NCBI GenBank assembly: GCA_964023205.1
Contig: OZ026847.1
Coordinates: forward strand, 11,222,599 to 11,286,598
Source of the DNA: Lutraria lutraria
Taxonomy: Eukaryota > Mollusca > Bivalvia > Venerida > Mactridae
DNA length: 64,000 bases
Direction: 5' to 3'
The notes under the pieces are model-generated. The model was given only the letters and a program-made list of their open reading frames with translations. It was not told the origin of the DNA and did not search any database. Of the stretch, positions 23,985 through 36,539 are shown piece after piece. The position numbers and the translations under genes are program-made. Each line of letters begins with the position of its first letter. Position 1 is the first letter of the stretch.

Positions 23985-25600
23985 ATATATTTGGTTGTTT
24001 TAATAAGTTGGTTCCAATTTAAGGCTGGTTATTACTTGAAGTTTCACTGTATACTTTTATAATATTGAGCTAGCTTATGGAAGGTTGGTAGTTTAACATT
24101 GGTGTATCCCTTGTCACCAGGGCCTGGTGTCATCCTCCACTGTCACAGCTGGAAGTATGGCCAAATGACCGTGGCTGCGTGTGTGATGTTAAACCCCTGC
24201 AGAAAATATAGATTTTGGGAAGCGATTTATGTCATTCTTATGTCGCCATTTCTATCTGCATTGGCCCTAGCAAGAACACAAAAAAGTCATATGCATAACA
24301 ATATATTTTTTAGAATACAACATTTCTTCTTTATAAGCAAGGAGTGATATACAGTTTAGCAGCCATTTGTATATGTGTTCTGAATGTGTTTCTAAAAAGT
24401 ATTTCTGCTGAGAAATAAATTAGCAAAATATGAACAAAAGTGACTGATTTCTATTGAAGCTTGTTGTCATACTTATGTATAGGAAAATGCATCTTTCATA
24501 ATGGCATTTAGTGCATGTTCAAATGAGATTACTATTTGAAATATGAGTTAAAATATAAATGTTTGGTTCTCAAACATCTTCTCTCCACCCTCATGGGTGA
24601 CTCTGAAATGATCATAGCTGTCCATTGGACTGTTAAACAACAGAAAAAAATCAATGTTGTTCAAATTTGTCCGGTCAAACATGATTGTTTATTTTAGGCG
24701 GTGCATTGGAACCTCAACCTTGTGCTCAAGGTCATTATTGTCCTGAGATGACCACATCCCCTGACCAGTACTCATGCCTAGCTGGGACCTTCCAGTCGGC
24801 ACTTTCATACATAGTGTAATAGAGATCCTAAAGAGGTCCTTGATTTGAATTTTGTCTTTAACTCAAATATTGATGATGAAGTCTTTTTGGGATGCGTTCA
24901 TTACAGACTTCACGAAAAACTTTTTTAAGCACTTGACATTTGGTCCAGTAAAGTTTACATTTTCACTGGACCGAATGAATTTTTAGTGGACCAAAGAGTA
25001 CTATAACAAAATTTCTTATAATTTATATAAAAAACATATTTTTCTTGAGTTATTAAAGGATTTCTTTTTTTTTTGTTCTGAAAAAATTTCACTGGAAAAT
25101 TTACTGGACCTTCACTGACCACTGACTTTTTTAATTTACTGGACTGATGGCCATTTTGGTGGACTTGGTCCAAGGTCCGGTGCTAAATTTGAAGACTGTC
25201 ATTAAAATGATTCTGAGGCATACATGTATATAGTGATTGCCTTAACGCAGTGTCTTGTTAAATTTCTATGAGTAGGTAGCGTTACCGCAACAAAATATTT
25301 TTTAGTGATGGTCTTACATTTAATTATATTAAAATCTTTAGGGCAGATAAATTAATAACTTGTTCGTTGGATTTTTTATCTGAAGAGGGCAATAACTCAT
25401 CTTGTCACACGTTTTATGTCTAAAAGCACAAGGTTTAGAACTCAGATATTTGGCGTGGAGAGCAACATCTAGTGACCCTCAAACAAAATTGCTAAAATAA
25501 GTCACCGGGATCAAAATTGGCCCTGTCCTGGTGTAACAAGCCATTCTTCCCCACCTGACCTTTTTTTCCCCAGGGCCATTCCCCCCCTTAGGCGACTATT
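23985..25600. other. No gene recognised; TTTTCACTGGACC-type repeats near 24950-25190
   Basis: Mostly AT-rich. Between about 24950 and 25190, phrases such as GGTCCAGTAAA, CACTGGACC and TACTGGACC recur on both strands, giving a locally repetitive, partly inverted patch. The minus-strand 72-codon frame across it is explained by these repeats. Confidence 0.4.
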
Positions 25601-25639
25601 TCCTTCTGATTTTTACATTTTATGTATCTACATCTTTCA

Positions 25640-25835
25640 CTTTACGTCTTCATGTTCATATTTCTGAGTTAAGTCTTTATGTTCATATTTCTGAGTTTAT
25701 ACTTATGTCTGTACATTCATATTTCTGAGTTTATGCTCATGTCTTAATGTTCATAATTCTGAGTTAACACTTACGTTTGTATGTTCATATTTTTGAGTTT
25801 AAAAAGTGTGTATGTTCATATTTCTGAGTTCATCG
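25640..25835. repeat. Minisatellite, core TTCATATTTCTGAGTT
   Basis: About six imperfect copies of a 30-36 bp unit with core TTCATATTTCTGAGTT and variable spacers containing TATGTCT or TACTTA. Copies start near 25648, 25679, 25711, 25747, 25785 and 25815. Confidence 0.6.
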
Positions 25836-25839
25836 TTAT

Positions 25840-26662
25840 AACCCCACAAACAAAGTATTAGGGGAATATACTGGATCACCTTGTCTGTGCGTGTGTGCGT
25901 CCGAACCTACAACTCTATTGTCCATCAGTTGATTTTAGAAATATTTGGCAGAAATGTTCATTTATACGTGGGAATGTCTCACATGCTAGATTCAGTTCCA
26001 TATCTCGAAGGTCAAGGTCACAACTTTTTTATATTTTTTTAGTTTTTAGGTAATGTTTTGTATTTGAAACAAAATTTATGCAGTAATATGAAGAAAAAGA
26101 TTTATTCCAAAATATTTTGTTAAGTTTATAGGAATTTATACATGGTTAACTAACGAAAAGCAGGTAACTATGGATTTCTGACACACATCTGACACACATC
26201 TTTTTTACCGAATGGTAAAACCTTTTATAATCTGGTGTATACATTATACACACATAGTAGTTAATTTTGAGAAAATTATAGGTGTTGGCCTCTTTAGTTT
26301 TTAGCTCACATGTCACAAAGTGACAGGGTGAGTTTTTAGGTTCAGTCTTCTTGGGGCGTCCGGCGTCGACAAACTTGTGAACACACTAGGGGCCACATTT
26401 TTAGCTTAATTTTAGCAAAATTAGGTCAGAATGTTAATATCGACAAAATCTCGGACAAGTTCGATATTGGGCCATTAACAGTATTGGATGTATTTTGATG
26501 CAGTTTGGATGCTGACTGAATTTATTCCAGTATATGTTTACTAGTCCAAATAATTCAGGAACATATGTTAAATATACATACATTTATACCTGAAATAATA
26601 ATTATTGTACTCTACAGATGAATATTGAAACAATTTAGACCTGACGATATCCGTCTCCCAAC
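25840..26662. repeat. Dispersed repeat DNA outside the left arm
   Basis: Contains phrases I recognise as abundant bivalve dispersed repeats (CTGGATCACCTTGTCTG near 25870, GAAGGTCAAGGTCACA near 26007, AGCTCACATGTCACAAAG near 26302). No coding capacity. Confidence 0.4.
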
Positions 26663-28069
26663 TTGAACCACATGGCCTAAAGCTTAGACTGATATTTGCC
26701 ATGGAGCACCTGTGATCTAGAGACCCTCTTACAAAGTTGCTAAAACAATGTCCCAGGGGTTAAAATTGGTCCCACCCCAGGGATCTTGCCTAAAAGCAGC
26801 TTAGATATTTTACTTGTAGCAACATGTAGAGGCCCTCCAACAAAATTGCTAAAAAATAATATCCCTGAGGTCTTATTTTCCTATATTTTTTAATTACTGC
26901 AGCACAAATTTAAATCAAATTCGTTAGTGATATTGCCACAACTCATTTCTCAGGTGAGCATTGCAGGGCAACTTGGCTCTCTTTTTGTTAATCATTTTGT
27001 TTACACAGCAAATTTAAAATTCAGTATAAAACGGTTCAGTGCTTTCCTATCATCCCATTTGTCAACCAGTTTTTAATGCAAAATTCTCATGCTTCTTGAA
27101 AAGTGTACACACGCTTGTAAGGAGAACCAGTTTTTGATCAGATTGTTAGCAGACAGGCACATGGTAGGTTGATATTAATTTTAAGTCACAGGTATGTGAG
27201 TTTTATACAATTAAATTATGAATTCTTTCTTCAAATAAACATGTAATACTACTTTGTACTTAGTTTAATTTTCTTCAATGTTTTTTGTTTGCATATTATA
27301 AAGTTATTGTTGAATATTGTAATTTATAAAATCATTGTCAAATAATTATGTATTCAGACATTGTTGAAATGTTTTCATTATAATACTAGTACATAAAGTA
27401 GGCAGTAGCTTACGACGGATGCGAGTCTAGCACTGCATGGTTCTTCACAGGAACTATGGTTAGGTGAACTGTCTGCCTCATAAGACTCTGACTGTTGAAA
27501 ATGGGTTTTATACCCAATGAACCAAAAATAAAATTTCTTGAAATGAATATTTTATGTGGTCAGTTTATGAGTTTATATCACATGAATATTTTAATTTCAC
27601 CCATGATGTAAATTATGTTAAATTATTACATTGCTGTCTCATGGTTTTTGTGTACACTGTTATATAAGGCTTAAACATTGTTTGTTTCTTGTTACCTGAC
27701 TTACCCTAATTTTTCCCTGTGATTTTTATTTGGCCCATGGAACAGTCCCCCCACTTTTAACTTTTCCATGTGCTTTTAAGTGCCCAAATAAGCCCAAACC
27801 TACCTATCCTATTGTAATGAACAAGTAACCGAAACAATACATATTTCTTTTTTGCCTAAGGAAACCCGCATGGTTATTTGAATGTTATAATAGACATTTT
27901 GTGGTTGATGTTTAATCTCGGTTATTTAAAACAGATTTACTGTTTTAATGACAGTATTATGTAAAACAATAAAACAACACCATCATAAGTGCTCAATGAC
28001 TTATTTCAAATCTAACATTCATAAGCTGGACATTGATTGGTTGAGGTTTTAGGTTCGATGAATGTCCGG

Positions 28070-28330
28070 TGCCTGTCCAGACTTAGGGTGTTTACACTCT
28101 AGCATCCGCAGCTATATGTTCGATTATGGCAAAATGTGATAAGTATTTCCAGAGTTATGGGCCCTTGACTTAGAAAATTTGCTTTACTTGTTTACATTCT
28201 TCATTTTTTCACTAATCTTAAACATATTTACAGTGAAGGTCTATGACCTAAAGGTCTCTGAGAGTTTGATATGGGTGAAATTGAACTAGTTCTTGCAGAG
28301 TTATGGGCCCTTGACTTAGAAATATTGCTA
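28070..28330. repeat. Degenerate tandem repeat with AGTTATGGGCCCTTGACTTA
   Basis: Two units about 145 bp apart carry GAGTTATGGGCCCTTGACTT (at about 28153 and 28298), with diverged sequence between (TCTAGCAT, CATATTTACAGTGAA, GACCTAAAGGTCTC). A second pair lies near 29125 and 29283. Counterparts in the right arm lie near 60752 and 60890 in inverted orientation. No coding capacity. Confidence 0.6.
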
Positions 28331-29039
28331 TTTTCAGCTTTATTATACCATAGCATCTTGATTTCTTTAGTAACCAAATCATATTTACACATGAAAATTA
28401 ATGAGTTTGTCTTGATCAATATCTATGTAGAAACTGGCATACAATATGAAAAACCATATCACCTGGTCATTATGCGCCTGTCAATATTTTGCCTGCCTGG
28501 GGAGTGGGGGCGGCGGTCATACAGAGGACTTAAGAAAGATTATTTCAGACAGGCAGGAATTTGATAAAGTTAATGACTCCTGGCAGCGTTTTACATCCCT
28601 GTTGCATTTGATAGACCAAGTAGGCTCTAGGATGGGGATTTAGACATCAAAAATCTAAAAATGTCAAATTCACTTAGGTCAGCCAGCCCGGGCTTGCAAG
28701 ATATTGACAAGTGCATTATAGCGTAGTTGTTCTCAGGTGAGCGATATAGGGAAATCTTGGCCTTCTTGTTAAAAAAGCCTTTAATGGACCCATGATATCA
28801 GCGTTTATGTGTAAATTTATTATTTTATATTATAGTTTAAGCAACAAGGAGAACAGTGAACAATTCTTCGAATGGTGCATGTGAACATACATACTTTTTA
28901 TGCCTGTGTTCTACAGCACAGACTTGGCCATCAATCTAAGGTAAATATTTATGCTTGTACTCTTGTTTTCAACAATATTTCAGTAATAAACCAGTGGCAT
29001 GGGTTTTTCATGGATCTGCAGAATTTTGTGTTTATTCGC

Positions 29040-29340
29040 CAAACCTAATAATATTTTCAGTAAATGTATAACCAAAAGATCTTGGACAAGTTTGATTATG
29101 GGCGGAATCAGACTAGAACTTTAAGAGTTATGGGCCCTTGACTTTGAAAATTTGATATTTTAGCTTGTTTACACTCTAGCACCTTCATTTATTAACCGAT
29201 CCTAATCATATTTACAATGAATGTGTATGACCTTACGGTCTTGCAGGACAAGTTAAGTTATGGGTGGACCAAAACTTCCAAGAGTTATGGGCCCTTGGAT
29301 TAGAAAATTTGCTATGCTTTTAAGCTTGTTTAACAGTATT
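29040..29340. repeat. Second pair of GGGCCCTTGAC tandem units, left arm only
   Basis: Two units about 158 bp apart. The equivalent interval in the right arm is occupied by unrelated sequence (about 58736-59596), so this pair was lost or replaced there. Confidence 0.55.
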
Positions 29341-29469
29341 ATACCTTCATTGTTGGTTTTGATCTCAAAATCTACTATTTGTAATGGTTGAATTCATACT
29401 AATTGTTGACTTTGTACATAAAGCTCTCGCTATAAGAAATTCAATTTTGAATATTGATATTTGATTAAC

Positions 29470-30010
29470 AACATTACGCGAAATGTCAAAAATATTTCTG
29501 CTATTACTGTGTCATTAGTCTACCTGTGTTTATCAAGTCTTTCACTCTATCCTTTTTATTCACCATTACTACTGAAGGTCGACCCGCTCTTTCGTCATCA
29601 TTAATTGAAATTCTTCCATTTCTAAATCGTTTATGCCACAATTGACAATTGTCTTGCTACATGGTAGTAATGTACTAGACAATGTTATAATTTTTAATGT
29701 CTCCTTAGGTGATTATACAAGGCTGACGCAAAAGTTCATAATGCTCCGTGGTTCAACGTCGCTCGTTGACGTCATTGTTTTAAGTCTTTTTATGAGGCGC
29801 TCTACAGTTTTTGTACCGACAGACGTTGAACTTGATAGAAATGACAACAATATTATGAGATTTTGCTCAAAAACCACGAAACTGGATATAATTTAATCAC
29901 AAACTATACCTTATTTTTGCATTTTCTTTGTTTACAGTTTTAACTCAGAAGTCCTGTAAATAGTCATGTTATAGAGTTATTCCGCAAACTTCCAGGACAG
30001 CTTTCGTACT
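29470..30010 (-). pseudogene. Mariner remnant in the left arm (5' part only)
   Basis: Counterpart of the complete 57160-58448 element. The 5' terminal repeat (reverse of CCAGGACAGC, about 29990-30010) and N-terminal transposase traces are present on the minus strand: phrases like IMNFCVSLV, SPKETLKI and ERVDLQ occupy the positions of the mariner helix-turn-helix region. The frame contains stops and shifts. The catalytic half, the 3' end and about 200 bp of downstream flank are missing; the sequence jumps at about 29465 to what lies near 58668 in the right arm. Confidence 0.6.
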
Positions 30011-30033
30011 TTGTACTCATCTGAATTAATTAT

Positions 30034-30057
30034 CTGTTCTGTTCTGTTCTGTTCTGC
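30034..30057. repeat. (CTGTT)n microsatellite
   Basis: About five tandem CTGTT units. The right-arm counterpart near 57112-57130 has fewer and imperfect units, so the array has changed length since the arms separated. Confidence 0.7.
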
Positions 30058-30329
30058 TAATGTGAAACTCAAAGATTACAATTTGACTTCTGCTGATTTG
30101 CAGCTTTATTCTACCATTGTGGAACAAACTCTGAAGATGGCTATGAAGGTCATGTTCAGCTGTATCTTCACCGGTATCCATGGAAACAAAACAACCCAGG
30201 TCTTCATTGAAGAAGATTACAATTCTAATGAAGATAAATCAATAAGATGATAATGTGTTCTAAAGATCACATATTACATGCAGGAAATCAAGAGGTAGTT
30301 TTATTGTACATAGTTTTCCTTAATATATA

Positions 30330-30510
30330 CAGTGTGATCTCCATGAACGATCACCTCCAAACAACAGCCACCTCCTTATTACAGCCAATTTACTAGAAAA
30401 ACTAGATTGATGTTTTACTCTATTTTCACTGTCATCTCAACAACAGCCACCTCCTTACAATAGCTATCCTTGTCATTCCCATTGGTGGCTGTTGTAGGGA
30501 GGTTGCACTG
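30330..30510. mobile_element. CAGTG-ended MITE with TA duplication
   Basis: The ends are CAGTGTGATCTCC and GGGAGGTTGCACTG, directly flanked by TA on both sides. The interior has two CAACAGCCACCTCCTTA phrases. The style is pogo/Tigger-like. Confidence 0.65.
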
Positions 30511-30896
30511 TAAATTCTTTTTGCTATTGTATAATGACATATTTCTGGGTTAATTTTCATGAGAGAATGTTTTACCTTCATCAAGGACATATATACATAC
30601 ATGGATTCACAACTGCTAAAAAAAAATATTGATCAGCTATCCCACAATCCATTGCAATACTTGACAGCTGTAGCCAGAAAATAAAATTAATAAAAGTTTG
30701 GAAACTTTTTCAGGTCATTTTTTAAACTCTGTTTGCTGTATACAGAAAACGTGTTTTATTGAGAAATAGCACAATTCAAACTTTAAATACAGAAGTTGCG
30801 AATCTACATGTAAGTATGTATATAAAGTCCTTGCTTTCATGAAAATATTTTTCCTCAACTTAATACTGGTGGGTTAGGAGATAGGGTTCTATTTAA

Positions 30897-31410
30897 GGTG
30901 TTTCGTGGGTTTCCAATACGGGTTTAATTAAGTTTCATTGTTGCGAAAACGAAGTCGGTGACCATATGTTATTTTAGTTTTTCAAATTGTTTGAAGAATC
31001 CGTACTGCATTTAAAAAAATTCATCAGGATGTTTTTTCAATATTGATGCGAATGAGAGATAAATGTTTCATTTTGTGGCAATGTAGATTGCCACCCCTAC
31101 AGAGTTTGTTTGGCATCTTTTAGATGACAAAATATAACATTCTTGTATTTTTTGGATTTGGAAATGATTCAGCATTGCAGTTATGTAAATTGCATAACTT
31201 AATATACAAAACTAATGAAATTATGAAAATCAACGAAAAACATACCACTCCACTAGGTGGTGCTTTTTGCATGGTATCCATGAAAATATCATTCGAATAG
31301 ATCATTTCTGTATTAGCCAATATCTTAACGGATGTTCATGCAAAATTTCTTTATTGTGCATTGACTTCTAAAAAAATGACCATTTTACGGGAGGAAATTC
31401 ACGACACACC
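30897..31410. mobile_element. Single copy of the GGTGTTTCGTGGGTTTCC element
   Basis: The inverted ends are GGTGTTTCGTGGGTTTCC on the left and GGAGGAAATTCACGACACACC read inverted on the right (about 18-bp terminal repeat); TTAA lies just outside the left end. The body shares long stretches (AAAACGAAGTCGGTGACCAT, CCCCTACAGAGTT, GCATTGCAGTTATGTAAATT) with each arm of the central palindrome at 46841-47746. This shows that the palindrome is built from two inverted copies of this element. Confidence 0.65.
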
Positions 31411-32448
31411 ATAATGTCAGAAAATTTTATCATGAAAATTTTTCAAGAAAGTAATCTTTAATAAATCATACAGAAATATGCCACTCTTGCTATTGCCTTA
31501 ATTAATGAATTTGTAACCCAGATAAACTCAAGTAAATCTTTCTGTATTCATTCTTTATTAACTAACATTGTAATCATCATGCAATCAAAGTATTGAAAGT
31601 ACTCATGGAAACTGAACTTAAATTCAATAGACTTGCACTGCAACATGGAACAGGAACTAGTTTAACAATTGCATGGCAGATGTGGAGAAATATAGTACTT
31701 TGGTCGGCATCAAGTTCATGCATGCCAAGCTAGTGACAGCTTTACAAAACTATCTATCATTCAGTTTACAATAAGACTGTGGTACAATTAAGATCTGGGA
31801 ACCAGTCTTACATACAACAAAGATTTAGTAACCAGTCTTGGTATGCTGTTTTACTTTAATTAGGAAACAGTGCCGAAGCAACCAATGAGGGATAAAGTTT
31901 GTTGACCGGTTTTCATTTTTAAGATTTACCGTCTTAGCTCCAGTAGGGATTTTAGATATGCAAAATTTGTTTTGTAAGATTTTTTGCTTGTTCGCTGTTT
32001 ATTGAATGTCTCTCTATTTATTTTCTAGATAATCTGAGAAAAATGTTCAGCAGTTTAACCAAGCAGTTTCAACAGTTGCTGGTTAGTAAATCATATATCT
32101 TATAATTTTTATTATTTGATTCGAATTTTGATGAGATTATAATGACTAAAAACTTGGTTGATTTTAAACAGTCATTAAAGAGTTCATGACTTACATCACC
32201 ATCTGACAGTATTGAACCAGGGAAAACCATTAAAAAATATTTAAAAAAATAACATTGTGAAGCCTAGAACATTCAAGTTCTGCGTTACTTGTATTTATAA
32301 AAAGAAATTCAGCTTGAAGCCAATGATTGTTTCTATTTGAACCAGACATTCAAAAATGTGTTGCTAATGGTTGAAAATAATCAACCCTCATGTTGTTGTT
32401 TGATCTTGTTTAATTGATAATCAAAATTTAAAGCCAGATATTGTCCGA

Positions 32449-32711
32449 TTTTATTAAACTGACAAAAGCTGCATAATCCATGGTCAATGTTGCATTTATT
32501 TTTAGCTTTGGTAAGGTTTGATTACTTTCATAATTTGTTACACTGGTTGTCAAATGTGCATGTATTTAATGATACGCACATTATATTATATAAACATGCA
32601 GAATAGAACATTCCCTAACAGTAAAAAGCTGTCGTAAAAAGCTAAAAATAATAGCATTCACTGACCATGATATTATTCAGCTTTAACAGGTTAATAAAAT
32701 CACACTGTACC
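32449..32711. mobile_element. GGTAAAGTG-family MITE, diverged copy
   Basis: The ends CGATTTTATTAAACTGACAA and its mirror TTTAACAGGTTAATAAAATC match those of 33789-34020. The interior is diverged and slightly longer. Confidence 0.55.
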
Positions 32712-32759
32712 AGCAGATGTCGACCTGGTATGAAAGAATTCTATGATGTTACTTTTTAT

Positions 32760-33000
32760 ACCTCCAGCATCTATAATGCAGGAGACATATAGTGATTGTC
32801 CTGTCTGTCTTTCCATCCTTTCATCCATCCGTAGGAGAACACCTGAATACTTAGTCAGTTACTTACATAGTTATATAAATTTATTTAGTTACTTGCTTAG
32901 TTATGTATGATGCAACAGGCATATTGTAAGGTAATTGTCCTGTCCATCAACCAGTAAGAGTTTAAGTAGATTTTATAGTTTTGTCTAGCACCAACACTGC
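32760..33000. repeat. Dispersed repeat (CCTCCAGCATCTATAATGCA)
   Basis: Begins with CCTCCAGCATCTATAATGCA and CCTGTCTGTCTTTCCATCC, phrases typical of an abundant dispersed bivalve repeat. No ORF of note. Confidence 0.35.
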
Positions 33001-33788
33001 TTAATTACTAGATCACTTGAATACTTATACAGTCGTTGCCTATGACCATTCTCAATCCAACCATATCAAGCAACCTCACTTTGACAAAATTTAGACTCAG
33101 AATTGTTAATATGTTGTTGTTTTTTTGACAAGCATGCCACAGCGGCATACACATTGACTGAACACAGCATCTTGTTGTGTCTGCAGTGTTGTTATATTTC
33201 TTAAAACGTAATGTTCTAAAAGTTGTTGATTTCTGACATAATGTCAATAAAACAAAGAAACACAAACAAAAATCTATTGTATTATAAATCCCTGTATGAA
33301 GTTATTTCTGTTTTATATTTTATCTGCTGTTTTTGTAGGTAATATACAGGATACAGTCTTGGATGTAGGGTTTACTGTGAAATCTTTCAACACAACAATC
33401 GAAAACAAACAGCTTCGTTAGAGAAATATCTTCAATAAGACAAATTTTGTAATCGCCTTCTTTCAGTTCATTCATTCTGTATCATTAATATATGAATTTA
33501 TAATTGAATGAAGCATTTCCCTTACATGTTAGTAACTTAATTTGATTCAGTTTTAAGTTGGGACAAGTGTTTATAGCAGATACAACTTTTTACATCTTTG
33601 TTGATTTGTTAATTAAGTCACAAACTGATCATTATTGTAAATGTTCCACGAAGGCCAATTATTTTATGTACATTTGTGTGCCCCAACCACTTTTTTTGGG
33701 GGTGGGGGATATAGTTTTGTATACATTTGTACATATTTACATTTGTTTTTGACTCCACATGATTGATTGTGTTAAACTGAGTCTACTG

Positions 33789-34020
33789 GGTAAAGTGCGA
33801 TTTTATTAAACTGTCAAAGCTGCATAATTATAAGGTCAATGATTGCATTCATGTTTAGCTTCGGTTAGGTTCGATTACTTTCGTAAGTTATACGATACAT
33901 CACAACATTGATTGGAGCATTCCATAACAGTACTATCGACTGAAACGAAACTAAAAATAATCGCATCCAGCAATCATGTAATTATTCAGCTTTGACAGGT
34001 TAATAAAATCACACTTTACC
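33789..34020. mobile_element. GGTAAAGTG-family MITE with ~42-bp inverted ends
   Basis: A 232-bp element. The left end GGTAAAGTGCGATTTTATTA is mirrored at the right end with two or three mismatches over about 42 bp. A second copy lies at 32449-32711. One-ended relatives lie near 34600 and 55640, inside both arms. No coding capacity. Confidence 0.7.
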
Positions 34021-34189
34021 ATAATTGAATTAATATATAAATATTGAGAATTGTACAGCATTACTTTCCTAAGGAAGAGCATTTTTATATGCAAGAATGA
34101 TGTTGACTCAAAATCATGTGAAATTGTGTATGATCAATTTGTAAAATTCTTAATTTCTGTCTGAGCATTGTTTATAGTTGTATTGTTTG

Positions 34190-34317
34190 TAAAGTTCAAC
34201 CTCTCCAGAGCTGCCCTCTCTTCAGCAAAAAACTTCCATGGAAAACAGTATAATTTAACTATTAATTCAACCTCTCTAGAGCAACCATCCTCAGCAACAA
34301 CATACTTTTGCTTGTAT
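34190..34317. mobile_element. CAACCTCTCC MITE, truncated left-arm copy
   Basis: Mirrors the complete right-arm element at 56074-56211 but loses its far end at the boundary with the next MITE (34318). The left arm therefore carries a deletion between the two elements that the right arm does not. Confidence 0.55.
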
Positions 34318-34503
34318 CCAGGATCCGTATTCACAAAGCATCTTAAGATTTTCTTTAACTTAAGTCGAAATTCTCTTCATGGTAAAAGTTTGTAAACCAG
34401 TCATCAAGTGTGAAAATGGATTATTGTGATTTCCTCCTTTATATTAGTACAAAAGAGTTAAGGAAAAAGGTAACTTAAATTGCTTTGTGAATACGGACCC
34501 TGG
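34318..34503. mobile_element. MITE with CAGGRTCCGTATTCACAAAG ends, left arm
   Basis: A 186-bp element with about 22-bp inverted ends. The right-arm counterpart (55697-55931) is about 50 bp longer, so the left copy has an internal deletion. Presence in both arms at the mirrored place means insertion before the arms separated. Confidence 0.7.
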
Positions 34504-35147
34504 TAATTTATAATGTAGTACATTCAACATCCTATTGCATAATTTACTAAAGTCATCGAAGTCAAGGACTTATATGTATAGAACGTGAAATTACGGAGCT
34601 TTGACAGTTTAATATAATAAAATGACATAATACTTTATTAAGAATTTAGAAACTCACTTTTTGTGAGAACACGAAGGTACAATTTATTCTGAAATATTTG
34701 TCTGTTGTAAAAATAGTCATAAACATGACTTCTGGACTTATATTGTATTATTGAAGATCATTTGTTGATTTGCAATCATAATAATATAATAATTATAAGT
34801 GTATAAATAAATTGATAAAATTGGTATTTTGTTAGTATTTTTTATTTAAGACAAACAATACAAATTAATAATGATCACAGAAGTCGGAAGTAAAAAAAAA
34901 AAGAAAAATTGCCCACAAAGACGGCAAAATTTCTATAAGTCCATAGACTTTACACAGACCACCAAATGTGTAAGAGTCGGCCTTTTGTAATCTAGTGTAT
35001 CTCATTTTCAACATCTTGTTCCTAAATTATTATCTTCACAATCTATTGAACGTACTACAATACATACAAATATTACACCCCTAAATTATTGCATTATCAC
35101 ATCACATAAAAAATATTTTATTCAACATTCATATATACATTAAGAAA

Positions 35148-36524
35148 TATACTACTCCAAATTTTATGAAGATCACTCACTTGGTGATTGTATATTTCAT
35201 ACATATACAAAACTTAAAACGTCCCTTCGTAAAATATGCATACATGACTATCAACAAAATGTGTTCAATTGATTTTACCCTGTTTCTTTTCAATAGTAAT
35301 AAAACAGTTGATTTGCATGTGGCAAGTATGAATCTACAAAGTAATTTTTTGAATTGATAGCCATGTTACAGAAAAATACAAAATTGGGTGGATGTCCATT
35401 GAGGAAAGAGCCAGTGCTGTCGGCCTTATTTAGTGAGGGTCCCGTTCTTACAGGTACATTTAGATTCCAATTAATATTTAATTTACTGAACACATCAAAT
35501 TTAAACACATCACTAAGTTATATGAAATAGCTGTGGTTAGGTTTTATACATGATTTTGCAAATTTATTTACTAGGAAATATAATATGACTTATAATGTGC
35601 CCAGTCTGTATTACTGCAGTATTTAGTGATATATCTACCTTTATTAACAAAAGAAAAAACATCACAATATTTTCAATTTAGAACTTCCAATAATATTGTT
35701 TTCTCCTATATCAACAAAAAGTACTGAATGTCATTAAATTCTAAAATTTATAGTGAATTAAGTTACGATTTAAAGAAACTCATAATAATTCAATCTGGTA
35801 TTATGCTATAATTTTACGTAAATCATTGCAGCTGTCAAATGCATTCATGAAAATTTAGTTGGTTGAAATTGTAAGTGTATTTTAATGTCTTTTCTACTTT
35901 GCCAGAATCTTCGAAATTTGCAAGAAAATGATTGCTCGAGTGAATGTCAAATTCAGCGTCACGTCTATAACTTTTCAGGAATACATTTGACAGCTATAAT
36001 GATATACGTAAAATGATAGTAGTACGGAACCCCTCTGTGAATAAGGCTGGTGCAGGCCCTTTCCTCAATGGACATCCATCTCAATTTGTTTTTCTGTATT
36101 GTGGCTTTATTATTCAAATTATTTCGAAGATTCATACTGTACTTTTCACATGCTGCACTTGCAAATTAAATGTTTTTAACTGCAGAGACATAACAGGGTA
36201 AAAATCAATAAAATGCATTTTTGTTGATAGAGTCATGTAGCTTGACTTGTTAGAGATGTGCACTGAATATCTCAAAATATATATAAAATATGCATATTTT
36301 ACTAAGAGGACATTATAACTTACAAGTTTTCTTAAGTGTAGATATAATTATAACTATATGATGTACAGATATTGCTTCAATGGACAAATATTGTTTCATT
36401 TTTTCACTGGCATATTATGTTTAAATGACCAATTTTTAATCAAATCTAATAATCAGTTGTATTAGAATTTTAAAGCAATTACTTCAAGCAAGTGCTTGAC
36501 CCTTATTAAATTTGGAGTAGTATA
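35148..36524. mobile_element. 1.38-kb foldback-type element, left arm
   Basis: The ends TATACTACTCCAAATTT are inverted at both extremities. Internally the arms mirror each other: 35350-35460 is the diverged inverse of 36000-36120, with both encoding a phrase like FLNGHP (one on each strand). Thus the element is itself a diverged palindrome with arms of several hundred bp. Short frames (62-72 codons) over the arms look incidental. The mirrored copy is 53604-54976. The terminal sequence is shared with the MITE at 60339-60701. Confidence 0.65.
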
Positions 36525-36539
36525 GTTCAAATATCCAAT

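Larger units (their letters stand above)
30195..34045. other. Left-arm-only block of about 3.85 kb, MITE-rich
   Basis: Arm homology stops at about 30195 (after GGAAACAAAACAAC) and resumes at about 34046. The right arm has only a Harbinger-like insertion in the equivalent place. The block holds a CAGTG MITE (30330-30510), a foldback-family copy (30897-31410), two GGTAAAGTG MITEs (about 32449-32711 and 33789-34020) and a dispersed repeat (32760-33000). No gene recognised. Confidence 0.6.

Noticed and set aside
28271..28564. 97-codon ORF in the left arm
   Set aside because: Lies across the GGGCCCTTGAC dispersed repeat and neighbouring repeat DNA; no domain and not open in the right-arm counterpart.
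36013..36201. 62-codon ORF conserved in both arms as a gene
   Set aside because: It lies in a foldback element arm, and conservation between arms reflects the recent inverted duplication rather than selection.
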